Shown here: positions 18,601 to 29,063 of the stretch, piece after piece
Position numbering within the stretch: position 1 is the stretch's first letter
Layout: each line of letters opens with the position of its first letter
DNA from: Actinomadura sp. DC4
Lineage (GTDB): Bacteria > Actinomycetota > Actinomycetes > Streptosporangiales > Streptosporangiaceae
Reading direction: 5' to 3'
DNA: 64,000 bases
Assembly: GCF_030406325.1 (NCBI RefSeq)
Contig: NZ_JAUEQY010000022.1
Span: forward strand, 124,001 to 188,000
Notes under the pieces: model-generated
What the model saw: only the letters and a program-made list of their open reading frames with translations
What the model was told of the DNA's origin: nothing
Database searches by the model: none
Position numbers and translations under genes: made by a program

Positions 18601-18824
18601 ATCTACAAACGCATCCCTACCTGCGCCGTCACGAGCATCCGTCGAAGGCGACGCCTAACGCTCCAGCGCGACAAGAGGCACCGCAACACGGGCAGATCCC
18701 GGCTCACTGCGGACGATCTGCAAACGCATCCCCACCTGCACCGTCACGAGCATCCGTCCAAGCCGATATCTAAGCGCTCCGGCGCGGCCACAGGCGTCAC
18801 GACACGGGCAGAGCCCGGCTCACG
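18601..18824 (+). repeat. Imperfect 115-bp tandem direct repeat
   Basis: Copy 1 begins ATCTACAAACGCATCCC at 18601 and copy 2 begins ATCTGCAAACGCATCCC at 18716. Both share CTGC-CCGTCACGAGCATCCGTC and end in ACACGGGCAGA-CCCGGCTCAC. The second copy runs into the last codons of rsdA, which reads in the opposite direction. Confidence 0.8.
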
Positions 18825-19485
18825 GGGTGGCGGGGGTGGGCTCCGGGTGGGACGTGGGCGTGCTCCGGTCGTCGGAGGTCGACCGTGGGTCCGGGTGGTT
18901 CGGTGAGTGGTGCAGGTCGGCCGGTACGTGAGGGTATGTCCAGTGGCCTCGGTGGGCCCACGGCTGCTGCCCCTCAGGCGCGGGCTTCGTCTCGGCCTCC
19001 GCCGCGCGCGGGCTCGCGTCCGACGTCGGTGTCGTCCGGTGCTTCTCGGCAGGGCGTCTCACGGCCGGCCGCCGGCCGACGGTCCCCGTGATCGGGTCCT
19101 GGTGCTGGAGGTTCTCGTTGGAGCGTTCCGTACCCCTGGGGCGGGTGGGCGGATGGGCCATGCCCATCGCGCCGGTGCCGTCGCTTCCGCCCGCCGCCGC
19201 CGCTCCGGCCGACGTCATGACCAGCGCCGCCACTCCGAAGGTGACGACCGCCCTCGTGCCTCGGCGGCGGTTGCTCTGCCGGCCGCAGCCGACCCGGGCG
19301 GGCGCGGCGACCAGTGGCGGCGCGCCGCTGTCCACATCGGTGACGAGCGCGGTCAGGAGCGCGGCTGCCGGGTCGTCGGCGTGGTCGCCCAGGCGGCGTG
19401 CGGAGAGCGCGTCGAAGAGCTCATCGCTGCTGTTGACCGCGCTGAGGTCGAACGGATCAGGAGTGGCGGCACGACCACGAGTCAA
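18820..19485 (-). CDS. rsdA: Anti-sigma-D factor RsdA-like protein
   Basis: 221 residues. The N-terminal sigma-binding segment [19 protein letters not shown] matches the RsdA pattern. One membrane helix lies around residues 78-100 ([20 protein letters not shown]), followed by a Pro/Ser/Thr/His-rich extracytoplasmic tail. Position immediately after sigD, as with Rv3413c/Rv3414c, supports the call. The start is an unusual TTG sharing the TTGA overlap with the sigD stop, so translation is probably coupled to keep sigma and anti-sigma in balance. The extracytoplasmic part is shorter than in the mycobacterial protein. Confidence 0.8.
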   Translation of the reverse strand: MTRGRAATPDPFDLSAVNSSDELFDALSARRLGDHADDPAAALLTALVTDVDSGAPPLVAAPARVGCGRQSNRRRGTRAVVTFGVAALVMTSAGAAAAGGSDGTGAMGMAHPPTRPRGTERSNENLQHQDPITGTVGRRPAVRRPAEKHRTTPTSDASPRAAEAETKPAPEGQQPWAHRGHWTYPHVPADLHHSPNHPDPRSTSDDRSTPTSHPEPTPATP

Positions 19486-20120
19486 GCGATCGACTCCTCA
19501 CTTGCCATTGCTCTGAGCCGGGCGATCGCCCGATGCTGCGCGACGCGTACGGCCCCCGCTGACATACCGAGTACATTACCGGTCTCCTCCGCGGACAGAC
19601 CGGCGACCACCCGGAGCAGCACGAGCTCCCGCTGATGGTCGGGCAGCCGGTCGAGCAGGTCACGGGCCCGCTCGGCCTCGATGTAGCGTACGACGGTCTC
19701 TTCTGGGCCCGGCCGCTCGTCAGGGCCGTCGGGCAGGTCCTCGGTCGGCACGGCGGCTCGTATGGCACTCCGCAGCGCGTCGGCGATCTTGTGGGACGCG
19801 ATGCCGAAGACGAACGAGGCGAACGGACGTCCCATGTCGCGATAGCGGGGTAGCGCCCCTAGGACGGCGATGCACACCTCCTGCGCCACGTCGTCGGCGA
19901 TGTGGTATTGCCCGGATACCCGTCCGAGGCGCGCACGGCAGTAACGGACGATCATCGGGCGAACACGCCCGATGAGAGACTCGACCGCCGCCGGGTCTCC
20001 CTGCACGGCAAGGCTCGTCAAGTCACGGAGATCGTTCTCGTCTCCCTTGGCCGGACGGCTCAACCGTAGATCGTCGGCAGCACCCCGATACGTGGCCCCG
20101 GCGATTGCTCCCTCGGTCAC
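19482..20120 (-). CDS. sigD: ECF RNA polymerase sigma factor, SigD-type
   Basis: Extracytoplasmic-function sigma factor with sigma2 ([14 protein letters not shown]...[12 protein letters not shown]...[16 protein letters not shown]) and sigma4 ([20 protein letters not shown]...[18 protein letters not shown]). Starting at GTG 20120 gives 212 residues, the size of mycobacterial SigD. Earlier in-frame GTGs at 20189 and 20210 would overlap the candidate promoter. It sits upstream of its anti-sigma gene with overlapping stop and start codons. SigD is known elsewhere for stationary-phase and stringent-response genes; the regulon here is unknown. Confidence 0.88.
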   Translation of the reverse strand: MTEGAIAGATYRGAADDLRLSRPAKGDENDLRDLTSLAVQGDPAAVESLIGRVRPMIVRYCRARLGRVSGQYHIADDVAQEVCIAVLGALPRYRDMGRPFASFVFGIASHKIADALRSAIRAAVPTEDLPDGPDERPGPEETVVRYIEAERARDLLDRLPDHQRELVLLRVVAGLSAEETGNVLGMSAGAVRVAQHRAIARLRAMASEESIA

Positions 20121-20212
20121 GAGAGCATGATGCCCACGGAGATCGTGCCTGTCTGCCTCGTTGATGACAACGGAATGGTCACAGTGCACGACAGAGCGGC
20201 AACTTCTCACTC

Positions 20213-20241
20213 AGAGTGACCGATCGACTGCCACACGTCAA
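20213..20241 (-). promoter_or_regulatory. Candidate sigD promoter
   Basis: On the minus strand, TTGACG (20236-20241) and CACTCT (20213-20218) are separated by 17 nt, a good -35 and a fair -10. It would give a leader of about 85 nt ahead of the GTG at 20120. Confidence 0.45.
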
Positions 20242-20247
20242 GCTTCC

Positions 20248-20261
20248 GTGTCATTTGACAC
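20248..20261. promoter_or_regulatory. Perfect 14-bp palindrome upstream of the sigD promoter
   Basis: GTGTCATTTGACAC reads as GTGTCA, TT, TGACAC. It sits about 6 bp upstream of the proposed -35 of sigD, a position expected for an activator or repressor dimer. The cognate protein is unknown. Confidence 0.45.
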
Positions 20262-20342
20262 AGACAAAGCTGTTATCGCAGGCAAGGGGGAAATTATTGG
20301 CAACTCAGACAAGACGCGGTGGGAAACCACCAGCGACGACAA

Positions 20343-20382
20343 CAGGAGGTCCCCACCGCGATGACGCGACGGGGACCTCCTG
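20343..20382. terminator. Hairpin terminator downstream of groEL
   Basis: Perfect 12-bp arms CAGGAGGTCCCC (20343-20354) and GGGGACCTCCTG (20371-20382) around a 16-nt loop, about 30 nt after the groEL stop codon. No clear U-tract. Confidence 0.7.
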
Positions 20383-20412
20383 TGCGGATGACGCCGAAAT
20401 CAGTGGCCGAAA

Positions 20413-22143
<1,731 letters not shown>

Positions 22144-22455
22144 TTACTTCTCGACGACGGCGAGCACGTCGCGAGCGGACAACACGAGGTAGTCCTCGTT
22201 GTTGTACTTGACCTCGGTGCCGCCGTACTTGCTGTAAAGCACGACATCCCCGACCTTGACGTCGAGCGGCACGCGCTTCTCGCCCTTGTCGTCGAAGCGA
22301 CCCGGGCCTACGGCAAGGACGGTCCCCTCCTGGGGCTTCTCCTTGGCGGTGTCCGGAATCACCAGACCTGATGCAGTTGTCTGCTCGGCCTCGAGGGGCT
22401 GGACGACGATGCGGTCCTCGAGCGGCTTGAGAACAACCTTGGTGGCGGTCGACAC
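22144..22455 (-). CDS. groES: 10-kDa co-chaperonin GroES
   Basis: 103-residue lid of the GroEL complex: [20 protein letters not shown], the mobile loop [19 protein letters not shown], and [19 protein letters not shown]. The start is GTG 22455 with GGGGAAGG about 7 nt upstream; longer in-frame starts lie inside the leader. First gene of the groES-groEL operon, with a leader of about 140 nt that begins with a CIRCE element. Confidence 0.97.
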   Translation of the reverse strand: MSTATKVVLKPLEDRIVVQPLEAEQTTASGLVIPDTAKEKPQEGTVLAVGPGRFDDKGEKRVPLDVKVGDVVLYSKYGGTEVKYNNEDYLVLSARDVLAVVEK

Positions 22456-22571
22456 GATCTGACCTTCCCCTTCGATTGCGTATCCTCGGCCGACCGAAGC
22501 GGCCAGCCGCATGTTGGAGACGCGACCATGGTGGCCTGCCGTCGCGGGTGCCAGACCAGCCTGTCGCTTGA

Positions 22572-22598
22572 TTGGCACTCGCATGATGAGAGTGCCAG
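22572..22598. promoter_or_regulatory. CIRCE element (HrcA operator)
   Basis: TTGGCACTC, nine bases, GAGTGCCAG: a near-perfect CIRCE inverted repeat (consensus TTAGCACTC-N9-GAGTGCTAA). It lies at the expected transcription start of groES, so HrcA binding would block transcription, and heat shock would relieve it. Confidence 0.9.
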
Positions 22599-22604
22599 TC
22601 ATGG

Positions 22605-22633
22605 AGATTATGCCGTGGCCGGGTACCCGTCAA
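22605..22633 (-). promoter_or_regulatory. groES-groEL promoter
   Basis: TTGACG (22628-22633) and TAATCT (22605-22610) on the minus strand, spaced by exactly 17 nt. This is the best housekeeping-type promoter I see in the window, directly upstream of CIRCE. Confidence 0.8.
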
Positions 22634-22754
22634 CACGAGGGCCTCCGAGTCCCGTGACCTGGTCCTTCGACCTGATCTTGTCGACCGCCGCGACACGGGC
22701 CGCGGCCTCGTGCTCCCGGTACCAGGGGGTCGCGGGCATCGCTACCTTCAACGG

Positions 22755-23996
22755 GTGGACATCGCGGCTTTCGAAGGCCTGCTCACCCCCGGCGGCCAGG
22801 CGCTGCTCGGCGAGGTGGGCGCGGCCGACGTCTCCGAGAGTGCGCTGCTCGCGACGGCGTCACGGCTGCGCGCCCGCCACTCTCCCGAGCTGGTCGGCGC
22901 CGCTCTCACCCAGGTACGCCTGCGGGTGCGCGCACGCGCGAAGTTCGGGGCCGAGGCCGACCGCATGTACTTCACGCCTGCCGGGCTGGAGCAGGCCACC
23001 AGGGCGAGCGTCGCCCGGCACCGGGCCAGCCGCTACGCCGCCCACCTCGGCGATGACACGAACACCGTGCTCGACCTGGGCTGCGGGATCGGCGGCGACC
23101 TGGTCGCACGGGGGCGGGCCGGCTGCCGCGGCCTCGGCGTCGACCTCGACCCGCTGACCGCGGTCGTCGCCCGCGCGAACCTCGCGGCGTTCGGCCTGCA
23201 GGACTCGGCGTCCGTACGCGCCGGCGACGCGGTCGCCGAGGACCCACGGGGCCACGCCGCGGTCTTCGCCGACCCGGGACGGCGCACCGCGCGCGGCCGG
23301 GTGTTCGACCCCGAGGCGTACGAGCCCCCGCTCACCACGGTGCTCGGCCTCGCCGGCGCCGCCCCGGCGGCGTGCGTGAAGGTGGCCCCGGGCATCCCGC
23401 ACGACGCGGTGCCGCCCGGCGCCGAGGCCGAGTGGATCTCCGACGGCGGAAACGTGAAGGAGGCCGCGCTCTGGCTCGGCGGCCTGTCCGGCGCGGGGCC
23501 GGACGCGACGCTGCGCCGGGCGACCGTGCTACGGGACGGCGCGGAACCGGCCACGATGGTGGCCGACGCCCGGTTCGAGACTCCGCCGGTGAGCGGCTGG
23601 CGGCGTTATCTGTACGAACCCGACGGCGCGGTCGTCCGCGCCCATCTCGTCGGCGAGGTCGCGGCGACGATCGAGGGCGCGCTGGCCGATCCTCGCATCG
23701 CCTACATCACCTCCGACTCGCTAGGTGTCACGCCTTTCGCGCGCGCCTATGAGATCCACGACGTGCTGCCCTTCTCGGTCAAACGACTGCGGGCCGCCCT
23801 GCGCGCGTACGACGCCGGCACCTTGACGATCAAGAAACGCGGTTTCGCCGCCGACATCGAACGGCTGCGGCGCGACCTACGTCCGGCCGGTTCGCGCGAG
23901 TGTGTCGTTGTTCTGACCCGGGTCGGCGACGCGCCGGTCGCACTCATCTGTTCGGGTCTCCGACACCATGTCACTGCAGAAGACACGCCACCCTAA
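22755..23996 (+). CDS. SAM-dependent methyltransferase with C-terminal THUMP-like domain
   Basis: About 413 residues. The central class I methyltransferase motif is TVLDLGCGIGGDLVARG, followed by an acidic loop GVDLDPLTAVVARAN. A C-terminal SVKRLRAALRAYDAGTLTIK segment matches the THUMP-like domain found in actinobacterial methyltransferases presumed to act on RNA. GTG 22755 is chosen because a TACCTT hexamer (22743-22748) lies 6 nt upstream with no ribosome-binding site, implying a leaderless message; the frame extends upstream to 22710. Divergent from groES. The target is unknown. Confidence 0.82.
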   Translation: MDIAAFEGLLTPGGQALLGEVGAADVSESALLATASRLRARHSPELVGAALTQVRLRVRARAKFGAEADRMYFTPAGLEQATRASVARHRASRYAAHLGDDTNTVLDLGCGIGGDLVARGRAGCRGLGVDLDPLTAVVARANLAAFGLQDSASVRAGDAVAEDPRGHAAVFADPGRRTARGRVFDPEAYEPPLTTVLGLAGAAPAACVKVAPGIPHDAVPPGAEAEWISDGGNVKEAALWLGGLSGAGPDATLRRATVLRDGAEPATMVADARFETPPVSGWRRYLYEPDGAVVRAHLVGEVAATIEGALADPRIAYITSDSLGVTPFARAYEIHDVLPFSVKRLRAALRAYDAGTLTIKKRGFAADIERLRRDLRPAGSRECVVVLTRVGDAPVALICSGLRHHVTAEDTPP

Positions 23997-24119
23997 GGCA
24001 AACACTGCGACTATTGCCGTATTGGGCTGACTACTCTTGGCAGCACGCGGAATCCGCGCCGGGGGCGCGTGGGTACGAGGCGCGCCCTGCCGGGCGCACG
24101 GGGGAAATGGGGAACGACG

Positions 24120-24335
24120 ATGGCCGACGCCGTGCTGCAATGTCCCAAGTGCGGCGCCGGAATGGTCAGTTTCCAGCGCGGCGGCGTCGCGCTGCGGGAG
24201 TGCGCCGCCTGCCGTGGAGTGTTCCTCGGCCGTGGCGAGCTGGACCGTCTCATCGGACGCGGCACCTTGATGCCGGCCCCGATGAACGCGCATGCGATGC
24301 CGGCGCCATACGAAGGCCGCCACCGCCGCGACTAA
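24120..24335 (+). CDS. Small TFIIB-type zinc-ribbon protein
   Basis: 71 residues with two Cys-X2-Cys pairs, LQCPKCGAGMV and LRECAACRGVFLGRGELDRL, forming the zf-TFIIB zinc ribbon; the FLGRGELDRLI segment is typical of this bacterial family. The tail is Met/Pro/Ala-rich. GGGGAA lies about 5 nt before ATG 24120. A TACTCT -10-like hexamer at 24032-24037 may be its promoter. Function unknown; probably binds zinc. Confidence 0.8.
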   Translation: MADAVLQCPKCGAGMVSFQRGGVALRECAACRGVFLGRGELDRLIGRGTLMPAPMNAHAMPAPYEGRHRRD

Positions 24336-24497
24336 AGCGGCATTCCGCTACTCCGGGATAAGGATCTCTTTTCCCTGAATTTCTTTGCTTAGCCCCGATG
24401 ACCATGGTCGGCTCATTAGAGTGTCCCTTCGCGACGCACGCCACTGCCATTTTTCGCGCGCAGGCCGGCGACCCGGCAAAACGAAGGAGCTCCCCGG

Positions 24498-25742
24498 GTG
24501 GACACCAATCACAACTTCCTGCAGACAGGAGGTCAACCGGTCTCGGACCGAATGCGGGAATTGCTGGCCCGCGCTGCTCAAGATCATGTTTACGAGCAGC
24601 GCTCGACAGGTCAGGTCCTCGACGAGATCCATCAGCGGCTCGAAGGCATCGAGTGGCTGCTCCGCGAGGTACGGGAGCGCGAGCTCACCGGCCTGACGAC
24701 CCAACTCGACTCGGTCCGTGGCCAGGTCGACGAGCTGTACGGCAAGCCTCCGGAATGGGCCGAGGGGCTGGCCGAGCACATCGAGTCCGTCGGCGAAAAG
24801 GTCAAACCGGTCGCCGAGCTGCCCTCACTCTGGGCCGACGTCGGCGTGATCGCAGAGAACGTCGACGAGGGTCTCTCCCGTATCCAGACCGTGCTCGACT
24901 CGAGCAAGAGCATCACCGACGCCACGCTGCGCGCCGCGCAGCAGATGGACGACCTGACCAAGCGCCTCGACCGGCTCGCGGGCACCATGGAGGCCGCGTC
25001 CGTACGCTTCAACCGACTCGACAAGACGCTCGCCGACCTGGGCCACCGGTCCGAGAAGCTCGAACACCAGATCAACGGCGTGGCCGGCAAGGTCGACCAG
25101 TCGCTCAGCGACATGGCCGAGCGCGTCGAGCAGGGCCTCGACGCGGTCAACGGCAGGGTCGAGGGCGTCGGGGGCCGCCTCGACGGCATCGACGGCCGCG
25201 TCGAGGGCCTGTCAGGCAAGCTCAAGGGCGTCGAGGGCCACTTCCAGGGGCTCGAGGCCAAGATCGAGGGGGTCGACGACCGCGTCGACGGCGTCAATCA
25301 GCGCATCGGCCAGCTTCCGGTCACCCTGGAGATAGGCGAGTTGCACCGTAAGCTCGCCGCCATCGGCGACCGGCCGTTCATCGATCCCACGGACCGCTTC
25401 GACGCTCTGGAGAAGCGGCTCGCCGAGGCCATCGACCCGCTCGTCGACGAGCTACGGGCCCGGCCCGACCGCGACGAGACCGAGGAGACCCTGTCGAAGA
25501 TCATCGAGTCGTCCCGAGCCGACCTCACGAAGCACATCGAGATCCTGCGTGAGGACCTGTTGCGGCAGGTCGGCGGCGTACACGACGACGTCGGCAAGAA
25601 GGTCGACGGCGCGCAGCAGGAGATGACCAAGCGCATGTCCTCGGTCCACGAGGACCTCATGAAACGGCTCATCACGCTGGAGGAGACGATGCTCGCGCTC
25701 GCCGAAGCCCTCTTCCGGCCGCGCCGGGAGAGCAAGGAGTGA
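24498..25742 (+). CDS. Long coiled-coil protein of unknown function
   Basis: 414 residues, highly charged, without a signal peptide or membrane segment. It is predicted to be almost continuous alpha-helical coiled coil. Around residues 214-272 a seven-residue repeat recurs (RVEGVGGRLDGIDGRVEGLS and onward), with hydrophobic, Gly and charged residues in register. The N-terminal part (QVLDEIHQRLEGIEWLLREV) and the C-terminal part (LMKRLITLEETMLALAEAL) are also heptad-like. AAGGAG lies 8 nt before GTG 24498, and a terminator hairpin follows directly. It could be a cytoskeletal or scaffold element, but I recognise no named family. Confidence 0.75.
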   Translation: MDTNHNFLQTGGQPVSDRMRELLARAAQDHVYEQRSTGQVLDEIHQRLEGIEWLLREVRERELTGLTTQLDSVRGQVDELYGKPPEWAEGLAEHIESVGEKVKPVAELPSLWADVGVIAENVDEGLSRIQTVLDSSKSITDATLRAAQQMDDLTKRLDRLAGTMEAASVRFNRLDKTLADLGHRSEKLEHQINGVAGKVDQSLSDMAERVEQGLDAVNGRVEGVGGRLDGIDGRVEGLSGKLKGVEGHFQGLEAKIEGVDDRVDGVNQRIGQLPVTLEIGELHRKLAAIGDRPFIDPTDRFDALEKRLAEAIDPLVDELRARPDRDETEETLSKIIESSRADLTKHIEILREDLLRQVGGVHDDVGKKVDGAQQEMTKRMSSVHEDLMKRLITLEETMLALAEALFRPRRESKE

Positions 25743-25747
25743 TCGGG

Positions 25748-25778
25748 ATGGCCGCTCCAAATGTCCTGGAGCGGCCAT
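25748..25778 (+). terminator. Intrinsic-type terminator after the coiled-coil gene
   Basis: Perfect 11-bp arms ATGGCCGCTCC (25748-25758) and GGAGCGGCCAT (25768-25778) around a 9-nt loop, followed by TT, starting 5 nt after the stop codon. Confidence 0.8.
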
Positions 25779-25934
25779 TTCCATGCGGTTTAAGTAGTAC
25801 GTATGCTTAATCGTAATTTGCGGGGATTTATTGACCATGGAGATCCCAAGTAGATCGTCGCGCGGCAATGACATGCCGTTCAGGCGGGTCCGTATTGATA
25901 AAATCACTCCCGATACGGTTCGGAATCCGTTTGG

Positions 25935-26867
25935 ATGGGTCCCGTGACGTTCCCCGGATTCTCCGAGCCGCCCAGCGATGCCACGCTGCGGTGGGTCGAA
26001 GAATGCCTCGGCCGGGGCAGTGAGGTGAAGATGGTGCGGCCGCTGCTCGGCGGGCTGTCCCACGTCAACCACGCGCTGCTCGCGGAAAGCCGGTCCGGCA
26101 CCGTGCACCGGCTCGTTCTGCGCCGCTGGGCGTCGGCCGCGTGGCCGGACATCGACATCGAATTCTCCCCGGAGCGCGAGATCGCCGCGCTGACGCTGCT
26201 CGCCGGTTGTGAGATCCCCACCCCGTCACTGGTGGCCGCGGACCCCTCCGGAGCGCACTGCGAGACGCCCACCCTGCTGATCACACGGCTGCCGGGCCAC
26301 CCGCCGCGGCCGGGCAACCACGAGCTGCCCGAATACCTCATCCAGCTCGCCGCCGCCCTGCTGTCGGTGCACGCGATCGGCGGCGGTGCGACCATGCCGC
26401 CCTACCGCCCCTACAACCATCTCGACGTGCGCCTGCCACCGCTCAACGCCCGGCGCACGACGCTCTGGGAGCGCGCCTTCGACATCGCCGCGGGCCCGGC
26501 GCCCGGCGCCACGCCGCGCTTCATCCATCGCGACTACCACCCGGACAACACGCTGTGGGCGTACGGCCGCCTCACCGGCATCGTCGACTGGTCGGGCGCC
26601 TCACACGGCCCGGTCGCCATCGACATCGCGCACATGCGGTGCAGCCTCACGCTGCGCTACGGTGTGAAGACCGCCGACGCGTTCCTGGGCGCGTTCGACC
26701 AGGTCTCCGGCGGTTATCGGCATAACCCCTACTGGGACCTGCGCACCGTGCTCGACCTGCTGCCCGAGCAGCCCGGCCGGCCGATCACGCCGGCCGAGGT
26801 GCCCGCGCTGGAAGACTTCCTGGAGCGTGCGCTCATCGAGCTGGGCGCGCCGAGCGTACGGTCCTGA
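25935..26867 (+). CDS. Aminoglycoside phosphotransferase-fold kinase (APH family)
   Basis: 310-residue kinase-like protein. The catalytic loop RFIHRDYHPDNTLW has Asp and Asn in place, and the metal-binding region appears as TGIVDWSGASHGPVAIDIAH, matching phosphotransferase/choline-kinase-like enzymes. The substrate is unknown; these genes are common in actinomycetes and seldom confer resistance. ATG 25935 is used; GTG 25944 is an alternative. It converges on tsaD with 4 nt between stop codons. Confidence 0.82.
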   Translation: MGPVTFPGFSEPPSDATLRWVEECLGRGSEVKMVRPLLGGLSHVNHALLAESRSGTVHRLVLRRWASAAWPDIDIEFSPEREIAALTLLAGCEIPTPSLVAADPSGAHCETPTLLITRLPGHPPRPGNHELPEYLIQLAAALLSVHAIGGGATMPPYRPYNHLDVRLPPLNARRTTLWERAFDIAAGPAPGATPRFIHRDYHPDNTLWAYGRLTGIVDWSGASHGPVAIDIAHMRCSLTLRYGVKTADAFLGAFDQVSGGYRHNPYWDLRTVLDLLPEQPGRPITPAEVPALEDFLERALIELGAPSVRS

Positions 26868-26871
26868 GTCC

Positions 26872-27903
26872 TCAGACGAGGATCTCGGTGATCGGCAGCG
26901 ACGAGTCGGCGGGCAGGTCGAGCGCCGAGGGCGCCAGGCCGGCGGCCACCAGCTCCGCGCCCAGCGCCGCCACCATCGCGCCGTTGTCGGTGCACAGCTT
27001 GGGCCGGGGCACCCGCAGCACGATGCCGGCGGCCTCGCAGCGCGCCTGAGCGAGCGCCCGCAGCCGTGAGTTGGCCGCCACGCCGCCGCCGACGAGCAGG
27101 TGGGAGACGCCGTTGTCCTTGCAGGCGGCGATGGCCTTCTTGGTGAGCACGTCGACCACCGACTCCTGGAACGCCGCCGCGACGTCGGCGACCGGAACCG
27201 GCTCGCCGGCGCGCTCGCGCGACTCGACCCAGCGGGCCACGGCGGTCTTCAGCCCGGAGAAGGAGAAGTCGTAGGTGCCGTCGTCGTACTTGCCGCGCGG
27301 GAAGAAGATCGAGCCGGGGTCGCCGGCCCGCGCGGCGCGGTCGATGTAGGGGCCACCGGGGAAGCCGAGCTCGAGCACGCGCGCGACCTTGTCGAACGCC
27401 TCTCCGGCCGCGTCGTCGACCGTGGCGCCCAGCGGGCGCACGTCGGCGGCGACGTCGGGCACGAGGAGCAGCGAGGAGTGGCCGCCGGAGACGAGCAGGG
27501 CCACGCACGGCTTGGGCAGCGGCCCGTGTTCGAGCTGGTCGACGGCCACGTGCGCGGCGAGGTGGTTGACGCCGTACAGCGGCTTGTCCAGGCCCAGGGA
27601 GTACGCCTTGGCGGCGGCGACGCCGACGAGCAGCGCCCCGGCGAGCCCGGGACCGGCCGTGACGGCGATCGCGTCGATGTCCTCAAGGGTCACCCCGGCC
27701 TCGCTCAGCGCGCGGTCCACGGTCGGCGTCATCGCCTCCAGGTGGGCGCGGGAGGCCACCTCCGGCACGACGCCGCCGAACCTGGCGTGCTCGTCGACGC
27801 TGGAGGCGATCGCGTCGGCGAGCAGCGTGTGGCCCCGGACTATGCCCACGCCGGTCTCGTCGCACGACGTCTCGATGCCGAGAACCAGCGGCTCGTGACT
27901 CAT
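26872..27903 (-). CDS. tsaD: tRNA N6-adenosine threonylcarbamoyltransferase
   Basis: 343 residues, transferring the threonylcarbamoyl group to A37 of ANN-decoding tRNAs. The start [17 protein letters not shown], the metal-binding HLAAH motif ([16 protein letters not shown]) and GGHSSLLLV match TsaD/Gcp. Last gene of the cluster, 4 nt after the rimI stop. Partners tsaB and tsaE are in the same cluster; tsaC is not in the window. Confidence 0.96.
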   Translation of the reverse strand: MSHEPLVLGIETSCDETGVGIVRGHTLLADAIASSVDEHARFGGVVPEVASRAHLEAMTPTVDRALSEAGVTLEDIDAIAVTAGPGLAGALLVGVAAAKAYSLGLDKPLYGVNHLAAHVAVDQLEHGPLPKPCVALLVSGGHSSLLLVPDVAADVRPLGATVDDAAGEAFDKVARVLELGFPGGPYIDRAARAGDPGSIFFPRGKYDDGTYDFSFSGLKTAVARWVESRERAGEPVPVADVAAAFQESVVDVLTKKAIAACKDNGVSHLLVGGGVAANSRLRALAQARCEAAGIVLRVPRPKLCTDNGAMVAALGAELVAAGLAPSALDLPADSSLPITEILV

Positions 27904-27907
27904 GTCC

Positions 27908-28369
27908 TCACTCCTCGCCGCGCGGGCGCGACTCGCGCATCATCACGATCGCGTCCGTTCCGGACGGCATGTAGTAGCGCTTGCGCACCCCGACGGCCGT
28001 GAAGCCGAACCGCTCGTAGAGCTGCCGCGCCCGGTCGTTGTCGGCGCGTACGTCGAGGAACACCTCGCCGCACTGGCGCACGGTGGCCTCGTCGAGCAGC
28101 GCGGTGAGCAGTAGCGAGCCGATCCCGCGCCCCTGCAGCTCCGGCCGTACGCCGATGGTCAGCACGTCGCCCTGGCCCCCGGCCGCGGCCAGCCCGGCCC
28201 AGCCGGCGAGGAGGTCGCCGTCCTCGGCGACGAGGTAATGCCGGGTGCCGCCGGTGTCGGCCAGCTCGATGCGATAGGTGTCCTCCGACCAGGCGTCGTC
28301 GGTGAACAGCCGGTTCTCGAGCTCCAGCACGCAGGGCAGGTCGTCGAGGGTCATCTGACGGACCTTCAC
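27908..28369 (-). CDS. rimI: Ribosomal protein S18-alanine N-acetyltransferase
   Basis: 153-residue GNAT acetyltransferase with acetyl-CoA motif [17 protein letters not shown] and the RimI signature EVRADN-like [23 protein letters not shown] start overlapping the tsaB stop by four bases (GTGA), indicating coupling. Position between tsaB and tsaD is conserved in actinobacteria. Confidence 0.92.
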   Translation of the reverse strand: MKVRQMTLDDLPCVLELENRLFTDDAWSEDTYRIELADTGGTRHYLVAEDGDLLAGWAGLAAAGGQGDVLTIGVRPELQGRGIGSLLLTALLDEATVRQCGEVFLDVRADNDRARQLYERFGFTAVGVRKRYYMPSGTDAIVMMRESRPRGEE

Positions 28370-29028
28370 GACGTCACCCGCTTACGCGGCCCGGGCTCGC
28401 GGGCGTCGGGTTGACGCAGGTAGAGCGGCTCGGGCGGCAGCAGCTCGGGGCCGGGGCCACCGGACAGGCGCGAGACGACCAGCTCGGCGATCGCGGCGGC
28501 CGACGGCGACGTCGGCGGCTCGCCCTTGAGCACGTCGGGGTAGATCAGCGCGCCCTCGCCGAGGGCCGGCAGGCCGGGTACGGCGGCCTCGGCGGGCTTG
28601 CCGACCGAAGGCCCGGAGATGCGGACCGTCGCGGAGTCGTACCGCGCCCAGTAGACCTCCTTGCGCCGCGCGTCGGTGGCCACTACGAACGGCTCGGTGC
28701 GCCGGGACTCCCAGGCGAGCGCGTCGAGGGTGCAGACGCCGTGCACCGGGATCTTCAGGACCGCGCCGAGCGAGCGCGCCGTCACGAGACCGACCCGCAG
28801 GCCGGTGTAGGGACCGGGACCCACGCCGACGGCGATCACGGACAGCTCCGCGCGGTCGACCTGCGCCTCGTTGAGCGCGGTGTCGATCGCCGGGATGAGG
28901 ACCTCCGCGTGCCTGCGGCGGTCGACCACCTTGGACTCGGCGCGCAGGCGTGGCGAATGGCCCGGGGACCACTCGCTCAGCGCGACGGTGACCGCGGCGG
29001 TCGCGGTGTCGAAAGCCAAGACCAGCAC
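28366..29028 (-). CDS. tsaB: tRNA threonylcarbamoyladenosine biosynthesis protein TsaB
   Basis: 220-residue ASKHA-fold partner of TsaD. The N-terminal VLAFDTATAAVTVALSE and GVGPGPYTGLRVGLVTARSL are diagnostic. GTG start 29028 is 8 nt downstream of a TACGCT hexamer on the minus strand, so tsaB may have its own leaderless promoter despite lying within a gene cluster. Its stop overlaps the rimI start. Confidence 0.94.
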   Translation of the reverse strand: MLVLAFDTATAAVTVALSEWSPGHSPRLRAESKVVDRRRHAEVLIPAIDTALNEAQVDRAELSVIAVGVGPGPYTGLRVGLVTARSLGAVLKIPVHGVCTLDALAWESRRTEPFVVATDARRKEVYWARYDSATVRISGPSVGKPAEAAVPGLPALGEGALIYPDVLKGEPPTSPSAAAIAELVVSRLSGGPGPELLPPEPLYLRQPDAREPGPRKRVTS

Positions 29029-29063
29029 GATCCCAGAGCGTAGCGCGCGACGGCCACTGCGAG

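Larger units (their letters stand above)
17348..18819. other. Gene-poor, repeat-bearing 1.5-kb interval
   Basis: Between the DUF5319 gene and rsdA there is no open frame that looks like protein. Candidate frames on both strands are Arg/Pro/Ser-rich low-complexity translations. The interval holds an 18-bp tandem repeat, scattered degenerate GGCAGGCGACGC-type repeats and a 115-bp direct repeat (annotated separately). It may be decaying sequence or a long untranslated or regulatory region; I cannot assign a function. Confidence 0.6.

Noticed and set aside
17932-18906. Open frames of 100-314 codons in the repeat-bearing interval
   Set aside because: Arg/Pro/Ser low-complexity on both strands, no ribosome-binding site and repeats visible at the DNA level; not supported as genes.
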